Assembly (NCBI RefSeq): GCF_000719135.1
Contig: NZ_JOEK01000009.1
Span: forward strand, 310,001 to 374,000
Direction of reading: 5' to 3'
From: Streptomyces avicenniae
GTDB lineage: Bacteria; Actinomycetota; Actinomycetes; Streptomycetales; Streptomycetaceae
Length of the DNA: 64,000 nucleotides
Positions 28,180 to 36,564 of this stretch are shown one piece after another. Within the stretch, counting starts at the first letter, position 1; each line of letters starts with the position of its first letter. A program made the position numbers and the translations under genes. The notes under the pieces were generated by a model that did not search any database, was not told the DNA's origin, and saw only the letters and a list, made by a program, of their open reading frames with translations.

Positions 28180-28925
28180 GCGATCTCCCGTCCCCTGGCG
28201 AGGTCCTCGTGGTTGTCGATCTCGACCCAGCTGACGTCGCCGATGGGCGTGGTGTCCACGCGGAAGCCGCGGTTGACCAGCTCCTGGTAGCCGTCCTCGT
28301 AGTACAGCTGCGGGTCGCGCTCGAAGGTGGTGCGCAGCGCGTCCGCCAGCTCGGCGGCGGCGGACGGCTCGATGAGCGTGACGCCGATGTACTCGCCGGT
28401 GGCCTCGGCGGGTTCCATCAGCTTGGTGATGCGCCGCACGCCACGCTCGGGGTCGGCGACGACCTTCATCTCCTCGTCGGCCAGCTTCTTGGCCGTGTCG
28501 AGGGCGAGGACGATCCGGCGGTCGCCGCCGCGCGCGGCGAGCAGCGTGCGCTCGACGGAGGCGGGGTGGACGGTGTCGCCGTTGGCGAGGATGACGCCCT
28601 CGGCGATGACGTCACGGGCGCACCACAGGGAGTAGGCGTTGTTCCACTCCTCGGCCTTGTCGTTCTCGACGAGGGTGAGGTTCACGCCGTAGCGGCTCTC
28701 CAGGTCGGCCTTGCGCGCGTACACGGCCTCCTTGCGGTAGCCGACGACGACCGCCACGTCGGTGAGGCCGACCTCGGCGAAGTTGGCCAGCGTGAGGTCG
28801 AGGACGGTTCTGGTCTCCCCGGCCTCGCCCTCGTGGTTCACGACCGGCACCAGCGCCTTGGGCAGGGTGTCGGTGTAGGGGCGCAGACGCCGTCCGGCGC
28901 CTGCGGCCAGCACGAGGCCGATCAT
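28167..28925 (-). CDS. Sugar/polyol-phosphate nucleotidyltransferase
   Basis: 252 residues. The nucleotide-binding signature LVLAAGAGRRLRPYTDTLPK opens the protein. VVGYRKE, NNAYSLWCARDVI, LANGDTVHP and VSWVEIDNHEDLARG follow. The pattern resembles NTP transferases making CDP-choline/CDP-glycerol- or inositol-type activated alcohols, such as LicC-like enzymes. ATG 28925 has AGGAG upstream and overlaps the preceding stop (ATGA). Confidence 0.9.
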   Translation of the reverse strand: MIGLVLAAGAGRRLRPYTDTLPKALVPVVNHEGEAGETRTVLDLTLANFAEVGLTDVAVVVGYRKEAVYARKADLESRYGVNLTLVENDKAEEWNNAYSLWCARDVIAEGVILANGDTVHPASVERTLLAARGGDRRIVLALDTAKKLADEEMKVVADPERGVRRITKLMEPAEATGEYIGVTLIEPSAAAELADALRTTFERDPQLYYEDGYQELVNRGFRVDTTPIGDVSWVEIDNHEDLARGREIACRY

Positions 28926-30781
28926 GCGGGTTCTCCTGTTTCGTCGTGTACGGCCGGTGCCTGCGAGGAGACCCAGAATCGGATGCTCTCCACCAGCACC
29001 AGGAGCGCCATCGCCCCGGCAAGGACGGTCAGCGCGACGGTGAGGCCCCCTCCCGACGCCCAGAGGGCGGCGGCGACGGTGACCAGGAGGGTGCGTCCCT
29101 CGTGGCCCCCGGTGGCGCGGACCAGCCAGGGCGGAGGCGCCCCGGCACCGCCGCGGAGGCGGTACACCGTGTCGTAGTGATGGTAGGCGCAAGCGGCCAC
29201 CAGACCGAAAGCCGCCGGCAACGCCCCGTTCACCCCGCTGCGGGCCGCGAGGACGAGGATCGTCAGATATTCGCCCGCGCGGAACAGGGGCGGCAGCAGC
29301 CAGTCGAACGGCCGCCGCAGCGGGGCCGCCTGCGCGCGGCCCGCGGCGAACGCGTAGCAGGCCGCGGCCAGGACGACGAACCAGCCGCCGCCGTCGGCCG
29401 CGCCGAGCGCCGTGACGACGAGCAGCGCGGTGCCGCCGAGCGCCCAGGCGGGCGCGGGGAACGGGCCGCGGCGGGCCGGGAGGCGGCTGACGAGGTCGGC
29501 GAGCGGCCCGTTGTCGGTGAGGCCGGTCAGCGTGCGGGCGGCCTCCGGCGTGGGGCCGGGGAGGCGGCGGGAGCGCAGCAGGCGGCCAGCCGTCGTGTAG
29601 CAGGCGGCGAATCCGCAGGCGGCGAGCAGGACGACGAAGGTGACGCGGGGCGTGGTCAGCGCGGTGAGGACGGCGATGAGCAGCCAGCGTTCGCCGATGG
29701 GCAGGACGATCATGCGGCGTGCCCAGACCGTCCAGCCGATGCTGTCGAGGCGTCCTGAGATCGCGACGGCGGGGGCGCGGGAGCCTCCGCTGCCCGGGGC
29801 GGGCGGGTGCGCGTCGTTGAACGCGAAGTCCACGATGTGGCGGCAGGACTGGAGGACCATCGCGGCCAGCGCGAGGGCCCACACGTCGTCGTCGGCGCGG
29901 GCGGCGCCGAGGGCGAGACCGGCGTAGTAGGCGTACTCCTTGGCGCGGTCGAAGGTGGCGTCGAGCCAGGCGCCGAGGGTGGAGTACTGGAGGGAGTAGC
30001 GGGCGAGCTGGCCGTCGGCGCAGTCGAACACGAAGGACAGCAGCAGCAGGACGCCCGCGGCGACGAAGCCGGTACGGGTGCCGGTGGCGGCGCAGCCCGC
30101 GGCGATCAGCGCGGTGACGAGCGAGGCGGTGGTGACCTGGTTCGGCGTCAGTCCGCGCCGGGCGCACCAGCGGGCGAGATGGCGGGAGTACGGGCTGACG
30201 AGGTGGGTGGTGACGAACCCGTCGCGTGACTTGACGGCGGAGCGCAGCCGCACGGCCTCCTCGTCCACGGCCGCGACGGCGGCGGTGGCGGTGGCGCGTT
30301 CTGCGTCGTCGCCGGGCACGACGGCGACGAGCGTGCCGAGTTCGGGCCGGTGCACGGGGGTGCCCGACGCGGCGACGGCGTCGGCGACCCGGTCGGCGAG
30401 CGGCGCCGCGGGCCGCGGGCCGGTGGCGGGAGGCGCCGCTCTCGCGGCCGGGTCACGGACCCCGGCGGGCGCCTGCGGGACGGCCGCCGCCGCGTGCAGC
30501 GCGGACGTCAACTCCGCGCGTACGCCGGGGGCCGCGGTCACGGCGCCGGGGATCGCGGCGGCGTCGAAGCGCGGATCGGTCAGTCCAAGACGCAGGCTGT
30601 GCCGGTGGCCGATGAAGCGGGGATCGACGAGCGCGACGCGTTCCCCCGCCGGTGCGGCGGCGAGGGCGTCGGTCAATCCGGCGGCGGTCTCGGCCACCGT
30701 GACGGTGAATCCCAGCGCGCTCAGGTCGTCTTCGAGGGGCGACCCGGGAAGGGGCGAACCGGTGAGGATCGCGATCGACAG
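28922..30781 (-). CDS. Two-part CDP-alcohol phosphatidyltransferase with DUF5941-like C-terminus
   Basis: About 620 residues. The first ~210 form a soluble domain (SIAILTGSPLPG..., then alpha/beta repeats). Next is a CDP-alcohol transferase core with a complete motif: DCADGQLAR ... GAWLDATFD. The rest is many further membrane helices (DUF5941-like). I place the start at CTG 30781: AAGGAG lies nine bases upstream, and a good promoter (30836-30864) lies between it and the in-frame ATG at 30895, which has no ribosome-binding site. The true start still needs N-terminal data. It is the first gene of the operon that continues to the GT2 and probably the exporter. Confidence 0.85.
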   Translation of the reverse strand: MSIAILTGSPLPGSPLEDDLSALGFTVTVAETAAGLTDALAAAPAGERVALVDPRFIGHRHSLRLGLTDPRFDAAAIPGAVTAAPGVRAELTSALHAAAAVPQAPAGVRDPAARAAPPATGPRPAAPLADRVADAVAASGTPVHRPELGTLVAVVPGDDAERATATAAVAAVDEEAVRLRSAVKSRDGFVTTHLVSPYSRHLARWCARRGLTPNQVTTASLVTALIAAGCAATGTRTGFVAAGVLLLLSFVFDCADGQLARYSLQYSTLGAWLDATFDRAKEYAYYAGLALGAARADDDVWALALAAMVLQSCRHIVDFAFNDAHPPAPGSGGSRAPAVAISGRLDSIGWTVWARRMIVLPIGERWLLIAVLTALTTPRVTFVVLLAACGFAACYTTAGRLLRSRRLPGPTPEAARTLTGLTDNGPLADLVSRLPARRGPFPAPAWALGGTALLVVTALGAADGGGWFVVLAAACYAFAAGRAQAAPLRRPFDWLLPPLFRAGEYLTILVLAARSGVNGALPAAFGLVAACAYHHYDTVYRLRGGAGAPPPWLVRATGGHEGRTLLVTVAAALWASGGGLTVALTVLAGAMALLVLVESIRFWVSSQAPAVHDETGEPA

Positions 30782-30835
30782 CTTGACCCACTCCTTGAGG
30801 CAGAACCGCCCTGCGCGGCCTGCACGTCGGCAGAG

Positions 30836-30864
30836 ATTATCCGATGACCACCGTGCGGCAAGAA
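30836..30864 (-). promoter_or_regulatory. Promoter of the CDP-alcohol / wall-polymer operon
   Basis: Minus strand TTCTTG (30859-30864), 17-base spacer, GATAAT (30836-30841). The predicted start near 30829 gives about a 50-base leader up to the CTG at 30781. Confidence 0.55.
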
Positions 30865-31053
30865 TGGCGTCGGCGTGAGGAAACCCGGCGTTCATGTCAC
30901 GGAGCGTGCCGCGGGCCGATGCGACCCTAGCGAATCGGGCGCCGCCGCGCGCGGCCGGGAACCCGTGGCCCGCGGGGCGTGTGCGACGGGGGTCGGGACG
31001 GGCGCCGCGGCGGGATGATGAACGGCGTCACGCGCCAGGCCACAGGGCGGGGT

Positions 31054-31081
31054 CGCGCGTCCACCCGCGGGTGGACGCGCG
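31054..31081. promoter_or_regulatory. 28-bp perfect palindrome upstream of idi
   Basis: Positions 31054-31067 and 31068-31081 are exact reverse complements (outer cgcgcgtccaccc, centre GC). There is no loop, so it looks more like a protein-binding site than a terminator. It lies in the divergent 444-base gap between the wall-polymer operon and idi. Nothing else is recognisable there apart from the operon promoter. Confidence 0.6.
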
Positions 31082-31225
31082 CGTCCGTGCGTCATCCCGC
31101 AAGCGGGCCCGCGCGCGGGGCCTCGTGCGGCAGACTGGCCGGGAAACCGGGCAGATCCCGGGAAAGCCAGAAAACCTGGGAAATGCGCCGTTCCGGCGTG
31201 CCAGGGAACCGAGGGAAAGGACGCC

Positions 31226-31795
31226 ATGCCCCACAGCAGCACCGTCAGCGCGGAGCCGATCATGCTGGAACTCGTGGACGAGGACGGCACGGCCGTCGGC
31301 ACCGCGGAGAAGCTGGCGGCCCACCAGGCTCCCGGGCAGCTCCACCGGGCGTTCTCCGTCTTCCTCTTCGACCCGGCGGGGCGGCTGCTGCTCCAGCGCC
31401 GGGCCCTCGGCAAGTACCACTCCCCCGGCGTGTGGTCGAACACGTGCTGCGGCCATCCGCTGCCGGGCGAGGAGCCCTTCCTCTCGGCGACGCGCCGCAC
31501 GACGGAGGAGCTGGGCGCCGCGCCGGTGCTGCTGCGCGCGGCGGGGACCGTGCGCTACAACCATCCGGACCCGGCGTCGGGGCTGGTGGAGCAGGAGTTC
31601 AACCACCTGTACGCCGGTGTCGTGACGGCGCCGCTGCGGCCCGATCCCGACGAGGTGGCGCAGACGGCGTTCGTCACGCCGCAGGAGCTGGCGGAGCTGC
31701 GGGCGGGCGAGCCGTTCTCGGCGTGGTTCGGGACGGTGCTCGACGCGGCGCGGCCGGGGATCAGGGAGGTCACCGGCCGGGCCGCCGGGTGGTGA
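31226..31795 (+). CDS. idi: Isopentenyl-diphosphate delta-isomerase, type I
   Basis: 189 residues with a Nudix-like fold. The catalytic cysteine is in NTCCGHP (near residue 75) and the catalytic glutamate in EQEFNHLY (near 125). RRTTEELG supplies metal ligands. It interconverts IPP and DMAPP, feeding isoprenoid synthesis including the nearby hopanoid-type genes. A GGAAAGGA ribosome-binding site precedes the ATG. Confidence 0.97.
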   Translation: MPHSSTVSAEPIMLELVDEDGTAVGTAEKLAAHQAPGQLHRAFSVFLFDPAGRLLLQRRALGKYHSPGVWSNTCCGHPLPGEEPFLSATRRTTEELGAAPVLLRAAGTVRYNHPDPASGLVEQEFNHLYAGVVTAPLRPDPDEVAQTAFVTPQELAELRAGEPFSAWFGTVLDAARPGIREVTGRAAGW

Positions 31796-31813
31796 GGCGG
31801 CTCCGGCCGGGTG

Positions 31814-32287
31814 TCAGGGGAGGTCGAGCGGCAGGGTGGCCCACACCACCTTGCCGCCCGCCGCGGTCGGTTCGACGCCGCACGCGCCACCCGCGTCGGT
31901 GGCGGTCGCCTTGACGAGGAGCAGGCCGCGTCCGCCGGTGCCGTGCCGGTCGGGCGTGAGGGCGAGGGCGCGGGGCCGGTAGGGGTGGCCGTCCTCGACC
32001 GAGATCCTGATCCAGCGGTCGTCGAGGGCGATCTCGACGCCGATCTGCGGGGTGAGCAGGGCGGCGTGCCGGACGGCGTTGGTGACGAGTTCGGAGAGGA
32101 TCAGCTGCACGCCGTGGAGCGTGTCGGCCGACAGCGGGGCGGCTCTGCGGTGCAGCAGGTCGCGGACCGCGTGCCGGATCTGGGGGACCGAGAGGTCGTC
32201 GGGCGGGACGGTGAAGCGCCAGGCCCCGGCGTGGGCGGGCGTCGTGGGAAGACCGGAGTAGGGCGGGGCGCCGGATCTGCTGTCCAT
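31814..32287 (-). CDS. RsbW-like ATP-binding regulatory protein
   Basis: 157 residues, GHKL-type HATPase_c_2 domain: LSELVTNAVRHA (N box), ISVEDGHPYRPR (G1) and TGGRGLLLVKATATDAGG (G2). Such proteins act as anti-sigma kinases or stand-alone regulatory ATPases, very common in Streptomyces. ATG 32287 is chosen; the frame is open up to 32500 but that extension has lower GC and no clear signal. Convergent with idi (18-base gap). No anti-anti-sigma partner is adjacent. Confidence 0.85.
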   Translation of the reverse strand: MDSRSGAPPYSGLPTTPAHAGAWRFTVPPDDLSVPQIRHAVRDLLHRRAAPLSADTLHGVQLILSELVTNAVRHAALLTPQIGVEIALDDRWIRISVEDGHPYRPRALALTPDRHGTGGRGLLLVKATATDAGGACGVEPTAAGGKVVWATLPLDLP

Positions 32288-32735
32288 GGTCCGAGTGTTG
32301 GCATGTGCCAGGGCGGCATGACCCGGTGACGCCAACTCGTCGGATATCGGATGGAATTCGATCGGATGCGTCAGGAAATTGGCGCTGTGCAGAACGTATT
32401 CGTCCGGAGCGCCGCCGGGCCCTTCACGCCCCCGGTCACCCGACCGGCCGAGGCGCGTGGTTGCGAATGTCCGGCGGAATAGCGCGGGGGCGCACGGCAC
32501 GCCGTGTTGCGCGACTATACGGAAGTTGCGAGATCGGACCGCTGGGGGATGACACCGCCGCCGTTTGGGAAAGAGTTGGCGCCATACCTGGTTACTCTCA
32601 CCATGTATATGAATTACCGCGAACCTGAAGGAAAAGGGAAGAGTCCACCCGCTTTCGACATTTCGGTGAGTGTTCGATCCATTTCAGGGGCAAGGTCAAC
32701 CCAACTCATTCCCTGGACGTTGGAGTGCTGCTGTC
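32288..32735. other. Relatively AT-rich non-coding divergent region
   Basis: About 450 bases between the RsbW-like gene and the ABC exporter. The stretches at 32340-32400 and 32505-32710 are visibly poorer in GC than the surroundings. Short frames here lack Streptomyces codon bias. It presumably holds promoters for both genes. No terminator or riboswitch was recognised. Confidence 0.5.
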
Positions 32736-34502
32736 ATGGCTCTTCCGCAAGGTCCTCTGGAACACCGTTACCAGGGGGAACACCCGGTGCGGACCCTCGC
32801 CTACCTCTTCCGGGAAGACCGCTTGCGGCTTCTCACCGCGGTGCTGGCCTTCGTCGTCAAGCACAGCCCGGTATGGCTGCTGCCACTGATCACCGCGAAC
32901 ATCATCGACATCGTCGTCGAGCAGCGGCCCATCTCCGAAATGGGAGCCAACACCCTCGTGCTGGTGGTGGTCCTGCTGTTGAACTACCCCACCCACCTCC
33001 TGTACGTCCGCTGCATGCACGGCAGTGTCCGGCGTGTGGGCACCGGCCTGCGTTCTGCCCTGTGCCGACGCATGCAGGAGCTGTCCATCGGCTACCACTC
33101 ACGCGTCAGCGCCAGCGCGCTCCAGACCAAGGTGATCCGTGACGTCGAGAACGTCGAGCAGTCGGTGCAGCAGAGCGCCGACACGGGTCTCGCCGCGATC
33201 ATCACGCTGGTCGGCGGTCTGGGCGTCATCGCCGTACGGGTCCCGGCGGCGCTGCCCGCGTTCGTGGTCCTCGTACCGGCCGCGACCCTCCTGGTCCGCA
33301 GACTGCGCGGCAGACTGCGCAGTCACAACGAGAAATACCGGCGGCAGGTCGAACAACTGTCGTCCCGCGTCGGCGAGATGACCAGCCTGATCCCCGTCAC
33401 CCGGGCCCACGGCCTGGAACGGGCCGCGCTGGTCCGCGTGGACGGCTCGCTGCGGCAGGTCCTGACGGCGGGCATACGGCTCGACCTGCTCAACGGGCAC
33501 TTCGGGGCGATCGCCTGGATCCTGCTCAACACCATCGGCATCGGCTTCCTGTCCGGCGCCGCCCTCATCTGCTACTACTCCTGGCTGCCGATCACCACGG
33601 GCGACGTGGTGATGCTCAGCACCTTCTTCACCACCCTCACCGGCTCCATGACGATGCTGATGGGCCTCGCGCCGATCATCACCAAGGGCCTGGAGTCGGT
33701 GCGATCGGCGGGCGAGGTGCTCCAGGCCCCCGACCTGGAGATCAACGCGGGCAAGACCGAGGTCACCGCGGTCAAGGGCCGCCTCGACTTCGAGCACGTG
33801 GACTTCTCCTACGACGGCGAGGGCGACGCCGCCGTCACCGACTTCGACCTGGCGGTACGGCCCGGCGAGACGGTCGCGCTGGTCGGCGCGTCCGGCGCGG
33901 GCAAGTCCACCGTCCTGAACCTGCTGATCGGCTTCATCCGGCCGGTCTCCGGGCGCATCGTGCTCGACGGCACCGACATGTCCACGCTCGACCTGCGCAG
34001 CTACCGCCGCTTCCTGTCGGTGGTGCCGCAGGAGTCGGTCCTCTTCGAGGGCAGCATCGGCGAGAACGTGGGCTACGGCATGCCGGACGTGGACGAGCAG
34101 GCCGTGCGCGCGGCGCTGGCCGACGCGAACGCCCTGGAATTCGTGGACCGGCTGCCCGCCGGTCTCGACACGGTCGTCGGCGAGCGCGGCGCGCGCCTGT
34201 CCGGCGGCCAGCGGCAGCGCATCGCGATCGCGCGTGCCCTCATCAGGGACCCGCGCATCCTGATCCTCGACGAGGCGACCTCGGCGCTCGACACCCGCTC
34301 CGAGTCGCTGGTGCAGGAGGCGATGGAACGCCTGATGCGCGGACGGACGGTGTTCGTCGTCGCCCACCGCCTGTCCACCGTGCGGAACGCCGACCGCATC
34401 GTCGTCCTGGAGCAGGGCCGCATCCAGGAGATCGGCACGCACGCCGAACTCCTGCGGCTCGGCGGGGCGTACGCCAGGCTCCAGGCGCGTCAGATGACCT
34501 GA
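32736..34502 (+). CDS. ABC exporter with fused membrane and ATPase domains
   Basis: 588 residues, a type IV half-transporter. Five to six membrane helices (about residues 30-300) precede an ATPase with Walker A GASGAGKST, Q-loop VPQESVLFEGS, signature LSGGQRQRIAIARAL, Walker B ILILDEATSALD and switch VAHRLSTVRNADRI. All catalytic residues are present. It would act as a homodimer exporting a drug, lipid or peptide. ATG 32736 has GGAG ten bases upstream; a GTG at 32670 would add 22 unlikely residues. No biosynthetic partner lies beside it. Confidence 0.93.
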   Translation: MALPQGPLEHRYQGEHPVRTLAYLFREDRLRLLTAVLAFVVKHSPVWLLPLITANIIDIVVEQRPISEMGANTLVLVVVLLLNYPTHLLYVRCMHGSVRRVGTGLRSALCRRMQELSIGYHSRVSASALQTKVIRDVENVEQSVQQSADTGLAAIITLVGGLGVIAVRVPAALPAFVVLVPAATLLVRRLRGRLRSHNEKYRRQVEQLSSRVGEMTSLIPVTRAHGLERAALVRVDGSLRQVLTAGIRLDLLNGHFGAIAWILLNTIGIGFLSGAALICYYSWLPITTGDVVMLSTFFTTLTGSMTMLMGLAPIITKGLESVRSAGEVLQAPDLEINAGKTEVTAVKGRLDFEHVDFSYDGEGDAAVTDFDLAVRPGETVALVGASGAGKSTVLNLLIGFIRPVSGRIVLDGTDMSTLDLRSYRRFLSVVPQESVLFEGSIGENVGYGMPDVDEQAVRAALADANALEFVDRLPAGLDTVVGERGARLSGGQRQRIAIARALIRDPRILILDEATSALDTRSESLVQEAMERLMRGRTVFVVAHRLSTVRNADRIVVLEQGRIQEIGTHAELLRLGGAYARLQARQMT

Positions 34503-34533
34503 GCCGGTCCCCGGGAGGCCGCGGGCTCCCGAC

Positions 34534-34563
34534 GGGGCGGTCGGACACCGGTCCGGCCGCCCC
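34534..34563. terminator. Bidirectional terminator between ABC exporter and ABC-F genes
   Basis: ggggcggtcggac (34534-34546) pairs with gtccggccgcccc (34551-34563) over 13 bp with one G-U pair and a four-base loop. Confidence 0.75.
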
Positions 34564-34608
34564 CGGGCCCCCTGGCCGTCACGGGCGACCGTCACGGCGG
34601 CCGTACGG

Positions 34609-36216
34609 TCACAGCGGCCCCTCCTCGGTCAGCTCCCCGTCCAGGCACAGCCGCCGGGTGATCCCGAGGCCCCGCAGGAACGCCAGGTCGTGGCTGACGA
34701 CGATCAGCGCGCCCCGGTAGGACTCCAGCGCCGTCGTGAGACCGCGCACCCCGGACAGGTCGAGGCTGTTCGTCGGCTCGTCGAGCAGCAGCAGCTGCGG
34801 CGCTGGCTCGGCCAGCATCAGCGCCGCCAGCGACGCGCGGAACCGCTCGCCGCCCGACAGCGAGCCGACCGCCTGGTCGGGGCGGTCCTTCCTGAACAGG
34901 AACCGCGCGAGCTGCGCCCGTACGCGCTGCGGGTCGGCGCCCGGCGCGAACCGGCGGACGTTCTCCATGACGCTCGCCGCCGGGTCGAGCAGGTCGAGAC
35001 GCTGCGGCAGGTGGCGCAGCGGCACATGAACCTCGGCCGTTCCCCCGGAGGGCGCCAGCGTCCCGGTGAGCGTGTCGAGCAGCGTCGTCTTCCCCGCGCC
35101 GTTCGGGCCGGTGAGCGCGATCCGCTCGGGCCCGAGGACGTCGAGGGAGACCAGGGAGCCGTGGCGGGTCTCCAGGTCGCGCAGGGTCAGCACGCGGCGC
35201 CGGGCCGGGACGGCGGTGTGCGGCAGGTCCACGCGGATCGCGTCGTCGTCCCGTACGGCCTCCTCCGCCTCGGTCAGGCGCCCGCGCGCCTCGGCCAGCC
35301 GTTCCTGGTGCAGGCCGAGGTACTTGCCCGCGCTCTGCTGGGCAGTGGACTTGCGCGCCCGCATCACGGCGCGGGGGGCGCGGGTGTTCTCGAACGCCTT
35401 CCTCGCCCCGCGGGCGCGCCCCGCCAGCTTGTCGTGGGCGTCGATCAACTCCCGCTTCTGGCGGCGCACGTCGGCCTCGGCGGAGCGCACCGTCCGCTCG
35501 GCGGCGTGCTGTTCGACGGCGAGGGCCGCCTCGTACGCGGACAGCGTGCCGCCGTACCAGGTGACCGCGCCGCCGCGCAGGTCCGCGATGCGGTCCACGC
35601 GTTCCAGCAGCTCCCGGTCATGGCTGACCACGACGAGCACCCCACGCCAGGCGGCGACCGCCTCGTACAGGCGGTGCCGCGCGGCGATGTCGAGGTTGTT
35701 GGTCGGCTCGTCGAGCAGCAGCACGCCGGGGCGGCGCAGCAGCAGCGCGGCGAGGCCGAGGAGGACGGACTCGCCGCCTGAGACGCGGCCGACCGTGCGG
35801 TCGAGCCCGATGTGGGACAGGCCGAGCTGGTCGAGGGTGGCGTGGGTGCGCTCCTCGACGTCCCAGTCGTTGCCGACGGTGTCGAAGTGGGCGGGGGACG
35901 CGTCGCCGCGCTCGATGGCGTGCAGGGCGGCGCGCACGCGGTCGATGCCGAGGACCTCGTCCACGCGGCGGGTCGTGTCGAGCGTGACGTCCTGCGGCAG
36001 GTGGCCGGTCTCGCCGCCGACGCGGACGGTGCCGGCGGCGGGGGTCAGTTCACCGGCGGCGAGCCGCAGCAGCGTGGACTTGCCGCTGCCGTTGAGGCCG
36101 ATCAGGCCGGTGCGTCCCGGCCCCGCGCTGAAGTCGAGGCCGCTGAACAGCGGGGTGCCGTCCGGCCAGACGTAGGCGAGGCCGGTGCAGGTGAGGTACG
36201 GGGTGGGATGGCTCAT
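34609..36216 (-). CDS. ABC-F family ribosome-associated ATPase
   Basis: 535 residues, two ATPase domains and no membrane segments. Domain 1: Walker A GLNGSGKST, signature VSGGESVLLGLAALL, Walker B LLLDEPTNNLD. Domain 2: GPNGAGKTT, LSGGERFRASLAAL, LLLLDEPTNSLD. A basic helical linker (about 230-330, KRELIDAHDKLAGRARGARK) would reach the ribosomal P/E site. ABC-F proteins either rescue stalled ribosomes or give antibiotic resistance by target protection; sequence alone does not decide. ATG 36216 has AGGAG upstream, and a hairpin sits immediately before it (36235-36255), which suggests regulated expression. Confidence 0.9.
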   Translation of the reverse strand: MSHPTPYLTCTGLAYVWPDGTPLFSGLDFSAGPGRTGLIGLNGSGKSTLLRLAAGELTPAAGTVRVGGETGHLPQDVTLDTTRRVDEVLGIDRVRAALHAIERGDASPAHFDTVGNDWDVEERTHATLDQLGLSHIGLDRTVGRVSGGESVLLGLAALLLRRPGVLLLDEPTNNLDIAARHRLYEAVAAWRGVLVVVSHDRELLERVDRIADLRGGAVTWYGGTLSAYEAALAVEQHAAERTVRSAEADVRRQKRELIDAHDKLAGRARGARKAFENTRAPRAVMRARKSTAQQSAGKYLGLHQERLAEARGRLTEAEEAVRDDDAIRVDLPHTAVPARRRVLTLRDLETRHGSLVSLDVLGPERIALTGPNGAGKTTLLDTLTGTLAPSGGTAEVHVPLRHLPQRLDLLDPAASVMENVRRFAPGADPQRVRAQLARFLFRKDRPDQAVGSLSGGERFRASLAALMLAEPAPQLLLLDEPTNSLDLSGVRGLTTALESYRGALIVVSHDLAFLRGLGITRRLCLDGELTEEGPL

Positions 36217-36234
36217 GCGAGGTCTCCTGAGGAA

Positions 36235-36255
36235 GTTTCGGGAATGTCCTGAAAC
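36235..36255 (-). promoter_or_regulatory. Leader hairpin abutting the ABC-F ribosome-binding site
   Basis: Positions 36235-36243 pair with 36247-36255 (nine pairs, one G-U, three-base loop), a few bases upstream of the AGGAG. The 348-base gap from 36217 to 36564 otherwise contains an 8-bp direct repeat acgacctc (36424-36431 and 36441-36448) and no credible gene. Confidence 0.4.
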
Positions 36256-36564
36256 GTGGAGACACCGGAGCCGGGGGCAAAGCCGACCGGGCACGGGTTG
36301 ACCGGGGGCGACGGGGAACGGGTGGGGCCGGGAGAAGGGAGTGGCCGTCCGCGTCTGAGGTCGGTCGCGGCGCGCGGCACAGGGACGTACCGGCGGTACG
36401 TCTGCCACGGGCTCGCGGTGTCTACGACCTCAGTTCTTCAACGACCTCTCCCCCGTGCGGCGACAGAACCGCACCGAGGGTAGGGGCCAACGGCCGCGCG
36501 CGGCAACCGGATTCCGGCGGGCGTGACGTCCGCCGGAAGGCGGGGGCGGCGCGGGGTGTGGCGG

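Noticed and set aside
32305..32735. Small precursor-peptide gene upstream of the ABC exporter
   Set aside because: Candidate frames lack a leader/core pattern, codon bias or modification-enzyme neighbours.
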